This document shows positions 43,287 to 48,917 of a stretch of 48,917 bases of DNA, piece by piece. The translations under genes were made by a program, and so were the position numbers. The stretch is from assembly GCA_023399295.1 (NCBI GenBank), contig JAEWQF010000006.1:1-48917 (forward strand). The letters run 5' to 3'. A model generated the notes under the pieces. The model was given only the letters and a program-made list of their open reading frames with translations. It searched no databases and was not told where the DNA came from. The DNA comes from Bacteroidota bacterium (GTDB lineage Bacteria; Bacteroidota; Bacteroidia; Bacteroidales; Dysgonomonadaceae). Every line of letters begins with the position of its first letter. Positions within the stretch are counted from its first letter, which is position 1.

Positions 43287-45584
43287 ATGTACAAACCAAC
43301 CATCCTTCTGCTGATTGGCCTGCTGGTGACTGCCTGCAGCAGTGTCACCGATCCATCACTGATTCAATGGGTTGACACCAGGGTGGGTACTGCTGCAAGC
43401 ATTACCCAAACAGCCGGTCTCTTTGGCAAGCACACCGAAGAATTTGGTCAGACACTGCCGGCCGTGTTGGAACCCAATGGCATGAATTTCTGGACCGCCC
43501 AGACCAGAGACAGCGAACGCAAGTGCATCGCTCCCTATTATTACCAGGATTCGCTCTTACAGGGCTTTCGCAACTCTCATTGGATTGTGGGAGGTTGCAC
43601 GCAGGATTATGGTTCCATGACATTGATGCCATTGTCAGGGCTGTTGCGCACCACCCCCCGGTCACGCGCCACACCTTTCTCTCACGATCAGGAGAAGGCC
43701 ACCCCTGCTTACTATTCCCTGTTGCTCCCTGAAGAACAAATTCATGCGGAGATGACGGCCCGTTCCCGTTCCGCCATCTTTCGTTTCACCTACCTCGAAG
43801 AGGGGGAGGGTTGGCTGGTGATCAATCCCAACAGCGACGAAGGAGAGGGTTACATCACCCTGGATACACTCAACCGATGTGTGTACGGCTACAATCCGGT
43901 ACATCGCATCTACCAGGGATGGGGTGAGCCGGCAGGGTACAGCGGTCATTTCGTCATTTCCTACCAAAAGGAGCTGACCGGTTTCGGTACCTTCTCCGGA
44001 GACAGCCTTTTTCCCGGGGAGAGCGAAATAGGTCACAAGAAGGAGATTGGCCTCTATCTGCGTTTCTCGGTCACAGCTGATGAGGAGGTGTTGTTCAAAG
44101 CGGCCTCTTCCTTTACCGACCGGGAGGGGGCATTCAGAAACCTGGAGTCAGAAATAGCACACTGGCAGTTTGACCGCACCCTGGAAGAGCTGACCAGCAT
44201 CTGGGAAAAAAGGCTTTCCACCATAGAGGTAGAGACGACTGACACAACTGAGAAACAGCTCTTTTACGGGGCACTGTATCGTGCCTCCTTCCTGCCGCGC
44301 ACCTTCAACGACACCGATGGCCGTTATCCGTCGTTTGCCGCCGGACGGCCCATCCGTCAGCTGCCGCCGGACGAGACCTACTATGAAGATTACAGCATGT
44401 GGGATACCTATCGGGCACTCCATCCGCTGATCAATCTGCTCACCCCATCGAAAGGCGGTGAGATGATGCAATCGCTGGTCCACAAGTACAAAGAGGGAGG
44501 ATGGCTTCCCATCTTCCCCTGCTGGAACAGCTACACCTCCGCCATGATCGGTGACCACGCCATTGCTGTGATCGGTGATGCCCATGTGAAGGGGATTCGC
44601 AATTTCGACATCGCGACGGCATACGAAGCAATGCGACAGAACGCTTTCGAGACGCCTTCCATCGAGGAGGAGTACAAGAATGGCATGGGACGCCGTGCAC
44701 TCGATTCCTATCAGAAGTACGGATACATCCCCTTGGAGGACAGTGTTCCTGATGCCTACCACCAACAGGAGCAGGTATCACGTACGTTGGAGTATGCATA
44801 CGATGATTTTGTGCTGGCACAGGTTGCAGCATCGCTCGAGAGGCGGGACGATTATGATGCCTTGATGAAACGGGCGGCGAACTACCGCAATGTGATTGAC
44901 CCCCGCACAGGTTATGCACAGGGCAGGCATGCCGATGGATCGTTCCTCAACGAGTCAAACGCCTTTCATTTCACCAGCTTCATCACCGAGGGTGCACCCT
45001 GCCATTACACATGGTATGTACCGCAGGACCCCTATGGATTGATGGAACAGATGGGAGGCCGGGAAGCATATATCGCAAAACTGGACTCCATGTTCAGCGA
45101 ACAACGATACTGGCATGGCAATGAGCCCTGCCATCAGGTGGCTTTCATGTTCAACTATGCCGGTGAACCATGGAAAACACAGCGGGCAGTGCGGCATATC
45201 CTGGAGAGCGAGTACCTGCAGGCGCCAGGGGGACTCTCGGGGAACGATGATGCGGGACAGATGTCCGCCTGGTATATTTTTGCGGCGATGGGCTTCTATC
45301 CAGTCACTCCCGGTACACCTTACTATCTGATAGCCAGTCCCACCTTTCAAAAGGTAACCCTGCAACTGGAGAACGGGAATCAATTCAGGATAATAGCCGC
45401 GCATGCCTCAAAGGAAAACAGATACATCCAGTCGGCCTCCCTGAATGGAAAACCCTACAACAACAACTACCTGCATCACGACGACATCATGAGCGGGGGT
45501 ACCCTCCACTTTGTGATGGGTGACAAGCCCAATCCCTCCTGGGGAAGCAGCAAGGATGATCGGGTACCCGGTTTATTACAATGA
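43287..45584 (+). CDS. GH92 family alpha-mannosidase, lipoprotein
   Basis: 765 residues; lipobox LLVTAC with Cys17. GH92 enzymes are calcium-dependent exo-alpha-mannosidases that trim N-glycans, mannoproteins or mannan. Landmarks: VDTRVGTA and TLPAVLEPNGMNFWTAQT at the N-terminus (in place of the common GNTFPGA..PFGM wording, so a somewhat divergent branch), NSHWIVGGCTQDYGSMTLMP, the helical domain with EDYSMWDTYRALHPL (~370), GHEIKN-like WHGNEPCHQVAFMFNYAG with the likely acid Glu ~613, and GNDDAGQMSAWYIFAAMGFYPVTPG (~650-675). It lies inside the susCD locus and sets its probable substrate as a mannose-bearing glycan. Confidence 0.93.
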   Translation: MYKPTILLLIGLLVTACSSVTDPSLIQWVDTRVGTAASITQTAGLFGKHTEEFGQTLPAVLEPNGMNFWTAQTRDSERKCIAPYYYQDSLLQGFRNSHWIVGGCTQDYGSMTLMPLSGLLRTTPRSRATPFSHDQEKATPAYYSLLLPEEQIHAEMTARSRSAIFRFTYLEEGEGWLVINPNSDEGEGYITLDTLNRCVYGYNPVHRIYQGWGEPAGYSGHFVISYQKELTGFGTFSGDSLFPGESEIGHKKEIGLYLRFSVTADEEVLFKAASSFTDREGAFRNLESEIAHWQFDRTLEELTSIWEKRLSTIEVETTDTTEKQLFYGALYRASFLPRTFNDTDGRYPSFAAGRPIRQLPPDETYYEDYSMWDTYRALHPLINLLTPSKGGEMMQSLVHKYKEGGWLPIFPCWNSYTSAMIGDHAIAVIGDAHVKGIRNFDIATAYEAMRQNAFETPSIEEEYKNGMGRRALDSYQKYGYIPLEDSVPDAYHQQEQVSRTLEYAYDDFVLAQVAASLERRDDYDALMKRAANYRNVIDPRTGYAQGRHADGSFLNESNAFHFTSFITEGAPCHYTWYVPQDPYGLMEQMGGREAYIAKLDSMFSEQRYWHGNEPCHQVAFMFNYAGEPWKTQRAVRHILESEYLQAPGGLSGNDDAGQMSAWYIFAAMGFYPVTPGTPYYLIASPTFQKVTLQLENGNQFRIIAAHASKENRYIQSASLNGKPYNNNYLHHDDIMSGGTLHFVMGDKPNPSWGSSKDDRVPGLLQ

Positions 45585-45591
45585 TAAAACT

Positions 45592-46950
45592 ATGGAAACA
45601 AGAAGAAATTTCATCAAGAAAGCAGCCATGGGAGCTGCCGGAATCACCCTCGGCAGCAACCTGCACATGTCAGCCAGGAGCTATGCCAACATCATGGGCG
45701 CAAACGACCGGGTGAGGGTCGGTGTACTGGGGTTTTCCAATCGGTTCAGGAACTCATTGGGCAAGGCATTCCTGATGTATGCCAAAGAGATGAACTTCGA
45801 GCTATGCACTGTCTGTGACATCTGGAACCGTCGCAGGGATGAAGGAGTGGCATGGGTCAGGGAGCAGACAGGCGTTTCGCCGGGCACCGCACGCAACAGC
45901 GACGAGCTATGGAGCCTGAAGCCGGACGCCGTCATCATCAGCACAGCCGACTTCCAGCATGCACTCCAGACCGCAGAAGCAGTTAGCGCCGGCTGTGATG
46001 TCTATGTGGAAAAACCGTTCGCCGAAACGATGGATGATGCCAATCTCGCATTGCAGGCTGCCCGTAAACACCGCAAAGTGATCCAGATCGGTTCACAGCG
46101 TCGCAGTGGACCCAACTATCACGCCGCACACGATTACATTCAATCGGGCAAGTTTGGTAAGATCAACGCTGTGGAGATGACCTGGAATGTGAATCAGCCG
46201 GGACGGTGGCGGTTGCCGGAGCTCACCCAAGCGATCCGTGAGAAAGATACGGATTGGAAACGGTTCCTGATGAACCGACCATACGAGCCGTGGGATCCTC
46301 GCAAGTATCTGGAATACCGGCTCTTCTGGCCCTACTCCTCCGGCATCCCCGGTCAATGGATGGCACACCAGATTGACACGGTTCACTGGTTCAGCGGACT
46401 CGATTACCCCCGCTCGGTGGTGGCCAATGGCGGCATTTACCAGTGGAACGACGGCAGAAGCAACTACGACACCATGACCGCCGTGTTCGATTATGGAGAT
46501 CATGACAACCAGGAGCCAGGAAACGGCTTCCAGGTGATCTACTCATCGCGGCAGCACAACGCTTCGGGAGGTACCAAAGAGTGGTACTTCTCCAATGGGG
46601 GAAAGCTTGATTTGGAGAGCAATCTGGTCACCAGCGAGGGGGGGCTCACCGAAAGATACGCCGCTGAGATGGGATTGCATCCCTTTGAACTGGATCGGTT
46701 TGAACTGCCGCAACTGAAAGTGGAAAGCGATTCCAACACCGGTGCGGATCCGTTGACCAATGCACACATGAGAAACTGGATGGCCTGTGTAAGGGAGAGA
46801 AACCTCCAGACAAACGCTCCCGTGGAGGCCGGTTATCACCATTCCATCGCAGACATCATGGTGACGGCCGCCCTGCGCACCGGCCAACGCGCCACCTTTG
46901 ACCGAGTGAGAAAACTGGTGATCGCCGGAGGCACTCCATTCAAATATTGA
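45592..46950 (+). CDS. Gfo/Idh/MocA family protein with Tat signal
   Basis: 452 residues from ATG 45592, seven bases after the GH92 stop; the open frame back to 45520 overlaps GH92 and would bury the signal. A twin-arginine signal starts it (METRRNFIKKAAMGAAGITLG, Arg4-Arg5), so the protein would be exported folded, with cofactor bound. Rossmann domain: VRVGVLGFSNRF (43-52) where the usual third glycine is replaced, VCDIWNRRRDEG, ADFQHAL and the family EKP motif (~140, VEKPFAETMDD). The C-terminal domain has GKINAVEMTWNVNQPGRWRLP and the conserved His motif GQWMAHQIDTVHWF. It may be an oxidoreductase or an NAD-dependent glycosidase of GH109 type; which one is not decided by sequence alone. 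Confidence 0.88.
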   Translation: METRRNFIKKAAMGAAGITLGSNLHMSARSYANIMGANDRVRVGVLGFSNRFRNSLGKAFLMYAKEMNFELCTVCDIWNRRRDEGVAWVREQTGVSPGTARNSDELWSLKPDAVIISTADFQHALQTAEAVSAGCDVYVEKPFAETMDDANLALQAARKHRKVIQIGSQRRSGPNYHAAHDYIQSGKFGKINAVEMTWNVNQPGRWRLPELTQAIREKDTDWKRFLMNRPYEPWDPRKYLEYRLFWPYSSGIPGQWMAHQIDTVHWFSGLDYPRSVVANGGIYQWNDGRSNYDTMTAVFDYGDHDNQEPGNGFQVIYSSRQHNASGGTKEWYFSNGGKLDLESNLVTSEGGLTERYAAEMGLHPFELDRFELPQLKVESDSNTGADPLTNAHMRNWMACVRERNLQTNAPVEAGYHHSIADIMVTAALRTGQRATFDRVRKLVIAGGTPFKY

Positions 46951-46953
46951 GCC

Positions 46954-46978
46954 GTCACTGGAGAAGATAATCAGTGAC
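46954..46978 (+). terminator. Possible terminator after the first polysaccharide utilisation locus
   Basis: Stem GTCACTG (46954-46960) / CAGTGAC (46972-46978), 11-base loop, four bases past the Gfo/Idh/MocA stop, followed by only a weak T-rich stretch. Confidence 0.4.
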
Positions 46979-47101
46979 TACAATTTCATCTCTCACAACT
47001 TGCAGTTGAAGTCATTTAAGGCCTCAACCGTGAACCTGCTATCTTTTGCAAGGATAGTAAAAGAGTCAAAAGAATTGTAAGCCATCAACTATGTTAAATT
47101 T

Positions 47102-47132
47102 GTTGTGGAAGTTGCAAGTTTGCCTATATTTG
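47102..47132 (+). promoter_or_regulatory. Putative promoter of the second ECF sigma gene
   Basis: TATATTTG (47125-47132) is an exact TAnnTTTG match; GTTG at 47102-47105 is a near -33 element with a 19-base spacer (an exact TTTG at 47099-47102 gives a 22-base spacer). The ATG is at 47151, so the leader is about 12 bases. Confidence 0.6.
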
Positions 47133-47150
47133 CAGTGAAAACAACGCCAC

Positions 47151-47708
47151 ATGAACTCATTCACTGATACGCAACATTTTAATTTGCTATACAACGAATA
47201 TTACGCACGTTATATTCGTTTTGCGTATGGATATGTGAGAGAAAAGGAAACCGCAGAAGACTTTGTATCAGAGGCTTTCGCCGCTTATTGGGACAAACGA
47301 AAGGAGCTGCAATCAGGAACAAAACCACAAGCCTATATTCTAACTGTCATTAAAAACAAATGCATCAATCACCTGGAACATTTGAAGGTACGTCACACCG
47401 TTGAGAGTCAGATGAGCGACCAGGAGTCGTGGCGCTTATCTTTGTCAATCAACACATTGCAGGCATGTGACCCTGATTTTATTTTTTCAGAGGAGATTGA
47501 AAAGATTGTGGAAAGAACATTGCGTAATTTACCAAAAAAAACCCGTCTAATTTTCGAATTAAACCGCTTCGATGGTTTGTCATACGACGATATTGCGCGG
47601 AAGATGAACCTCAATCCGAAATCAATTGAATACCACGTATCAAAGGCATTGAAATCACTGCGTCTCTCCCTGAAAGATTTTCACACTCTCTCTCTTTTTT
47701 TATTTTAA
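47151..47708 (+). CDS. RNA polymerase ECF sigma-70 factor, second
   Basis: 185 residues. Region 2 (~12-85): FNLLYNEYYARYIRFAYGYV, KETAEDFVSEAFAAYWDKR, QAYILTVIKNKCINHLEH. Region 4 (~120-175): IEKIVERTLRNLPKKTRLIFELNRFDGLSYDDIARKM with SIEYHVSKALKSLRL, a typical helix-turn-helix. It is clearly diverged from the first sigma factor in this window (region 4 LSYDDIARKMNLNPKSIEYHVS against LQHREIAEMLHIQEESARKL), so the two are not a recent duplication. It is followed after 79 bases by its own fecR and then a second susC. Confidence 0.93.
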   Translation: MNSFTDTQHFNLLYNEYYARYIRFAYGYVREKETAEDFVSEAFAAYWDKRKELQSGTKPQAYILTVIKNKCINHLEHLKVRHTVESQMSDQESWRLSLSINTLQACDPDFIFSEEIEKIVERTLRNLPKKTRLIFELNRFDGLSYDDIARKMNLNPKSIEYHVSKALKSLRLSLKDFHTLSLFLF

Positions 47709-47787
47709 TTTAGTTAAAAACGATTTTTTGTTTAGGGTAGTCTGGACTTCAACTGTTGTCATTGTATACAGTAAGGAATAAGACTTT

Positions 47788-48708
47788 ATGGAGAGAGATT
47801 TGTTATACCGCTTTTTCGAAGGGAAAACATCCGTTGAGGAGGAAAAAAGAATTCGTAAATGGATGGCGGAATCAGAGGAAAACGAAAAAATCTTTTTTGA
47901 TGAACGAATCGGTTTTGATGCCTTGTTATTCACTCCAGATCGTTTGGAAAAAAGTGCTGGAAAAAAATCATCCATCACCCCATGGATGATCAGTACAGCA
48001 GTAGCCGTTGCACTGTTGCTGATCGTGGGTGGCATCTACCTTACCAACAACTTCCATCCAACGGAAGAATACAACACCATCCTGGTGCCCCCCGGGCAAA
48101 GGACTCAGATTGTTCTGGCTGATCACAGCACCGTATGGTTAAATGCCAACACCACTTTTCGTTATCCAACACAGTTCTCCCGCAGAAGTCGCACTGTTTA
48201 TCTCGATGGAGAAGCCTATTTTGAAGTCAGCAAGAATCAGAAAAAACCATTCGTGGTAAAAACAGATCAAGCAGATATACATGTCACCGGCACATCCTTC
48301 AATGTGGATGCATACAAGAAGTTCAACACCTTTGAAGCAAGTCTTTTTGAAGGCGGGGTGGATCTTTTTCGCAACAACATCAAGTTAACCTCATTGCAAC
48401 CAAACGAGAAGGCAACTCTGAGAGACAACCAACTTCAGGTAAACGAGATATCTGATAGTGATGTGTATCTGTGGCGTCATGGTCTGATTGCTTTTAACAA
48501 TGTGGAGTTGCATGAGATACTCCACACGTTGGAGAAATATTTTGATGTGGTGATTCAGGTGAATAAGGAGAACTTACCCCAGCATACCTATACCGGCAAA
48601 TTCCGCCAGGCGGATGGTGTGGATTATGCTCTGAAAGTACTGCAGAAGAATGTCTATTTCGATTACCAGAGAGATGAAGTGACGGGAATCATCTATATAA
48701 ACCAATGA
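47788..48708 (+). CDS. FecR-type anti-sigma factor, second (FecR + DUF4974)
   Basis: 306 residues. Short cytosolic sigma-binding part (~1-65: LLYRFFEGKTSVEEEKRIRKWMAESEENEKIF), one membrane segment MISTAVAVALLLIVGGIYLT (~71-90), periplasmic FecR domain (~100-215: VPPGQRTQIVLADHSTVWLNANTTFRYP, RTVYLDGEAYFEVSK, VTGTSFNVDAY, ASLFEGGVDLF) and DUF4974 (~230-303: IAFNNVELHEILHTLEKYFDVVIQV, YTGKFRQADGVDYALKVLQ). About 100 residues shorter than the first FecR, mainly at the N-terminus. It pairs with the sigma factor upstream and the SusC gene that begins at 48851. Confidence 0.93.
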   Translation: MERDLLYRFFEGKTSVEEEKRIRKWMAESEENEKIFFDERIGFDALLFTPDRLEKSAGKKSSITPWMISTAVAVALLLIVGGIYLTNNFHPTEEYNTILVPPGQRTQIVLADHSTVWLNANTTFRYPTQFSRRSRTVYLDGEAYFEVSKNQKKPFVVKTDQADIHVTGTSFNVDAYKKFNTFEASLFEGGVDLFRNNIKLTSLQPNEKATLRDNQLQVNEISDSDVYLWRHGLIAFNNVELHEILHTLEKYFDVVIQVNKENLPQHTYTGKFRQADGVDYALKVLQKNVYFDYQRDEVTGIIYINQ

Positions 48709-48722
48709 CAATTTAAACTTGT

Positions 48723-48787
48723 ATGCCTATGTTCTAACTAATTGAAACCAGAAAACAAAATCGGCAGGTGCTGTAACACCCACCGAT
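48723..48787 (+). promoter_or_regulatory. Shared leader element upstream of susC, copy 2
   Basis: ATGCCTATG (48723-48731), 28 bases later a hairpin ATCGG-CA-GGTG (48760-48770), loop CTGTAA, CACC-CA-CCGAT (48777-48787), then 63 bases to the susC ATG. Order and spacing match copy 1 at 37992-38056. Confidence 0.5.
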
Positions 48788-48850
48788 AACATGTTTTCGC
48801 CAACAAACCAAGTTTTCATTTGAAGTATTAACAAAAACAATTACAAATGT

Positions 48851-48917
48851 ATGAAGAAAAACAACTTAACGGGTCAACATTTAACCGAAAAAGTACCCAT
48901 TAAACATTTTTTATTGA
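48851..48917 (+). CDS. SusC-type receptor, N-terminal fragment, runs off the right edge
   Basis: Only 22 codons are visible (MKKNNLTGQHLTEKVPIKHF...), the polar lead that precedes the signal peptide in SusC proteins with STN domains. The assignment rests on position (directly after an ECF sigma and FecR pair), on the ACAAATGTATG start context shared with the first susC, and on the wording of the N-terminus. The rest lies beyond the window. Confidence 0.65.
   Translation, partial: MKKNNLTGQHLTEKVPIKHFLL

Overview
The window is a stretch of a Bacteroidales chromosome. Evidence: SusC/SusD pairs with ECF sigma and FecR regulators, GH92, Oar-type TonB receptors, BACON domains, lipoboxes, the gene order DUF177-rpmF-fabH-era-der, and recurrent TAnnTTTG promoter boxes of the Bacteroidetes primary sigma factor instead of clear Shine-Dalgarno sites. 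Base composition is close to even. A Dysgonomonadaceae-like genus (Proteiniphilum/Petrimonas type) is plausible but is an inference. I see no prophage, insertion sequence, CRISPR array or rRNA.

Layout. 1-3972 (minus): transketolase, ribose-5-phosphate isomerase B, a lipoprotein S41 peptidase and the start of an Xaa-Pro aminopeptidase. 4221-7250: a TrmH-type RNA methyltransferase, a minus-strand tRNA-His with its own promoter and terminator, then a plus-strand run of BFN-UVR protein, RsmE and endonuclease III. 7315-10990 (minus): a small DUF5652 membrane protein, aldose 1-epimerase and a five-repeat DUF349 protein. 11287-15447 (minus): the housekeeping cluster der, era, fabH, rpmF, DUF177. 15614-21201 (minus): a CBM9-like protein, then a BACON/OB-fold lipoprotein paired with an Oar-like TonB receptor. 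21502-26853 (minus): groEL, groES, an S9 peptidase and an SDR oxidoreductase. 26963-34503 (plus): DUF2007, an AI-2E family permease, a metal/cobalamin-type binding protein and permease without an ATPase, ClpC, a FrnE-like DsbA and a GNAT acetyltransferase. 34527-35733 (minus): an unrecognised membrane protein and DUF4230.

35734-48917 is the accessory part. After a gene-free stretch containing a perfect 34-bp palindrome comes a polysaccharide utilisation locus: ECF sigma, FecR, STN-bearing SusC, SusD, a strong terminator hairpin, a GH92 alpha-mannosidase lipoprotein and a Tat-type Gfo/Idh/MocA protein. A second ECF sigma, FecR and the start of a second SusC follow and run off the window. Both fecR-susC gaps share a layout: the 9-mer ATGCCTATG, an ATCGG...CCGAT hairpin, then ACAAATGTATG at the susC start, at nearly equal spacing.

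Working model: the outer-membrane SusC/D pair binds a mannose-containing glycan, the STN domain of SusC signals through FecR to release the ECF sigma, and this raises susCD. GH92 trims mannose residues. No wholly new system is obvious. The most testable oddities are the shared susC leader, the palindrome, the mismatched acceptor stem of tRNA-His, and the triplicated OB-fold lipoprotein with its TonB receptor.
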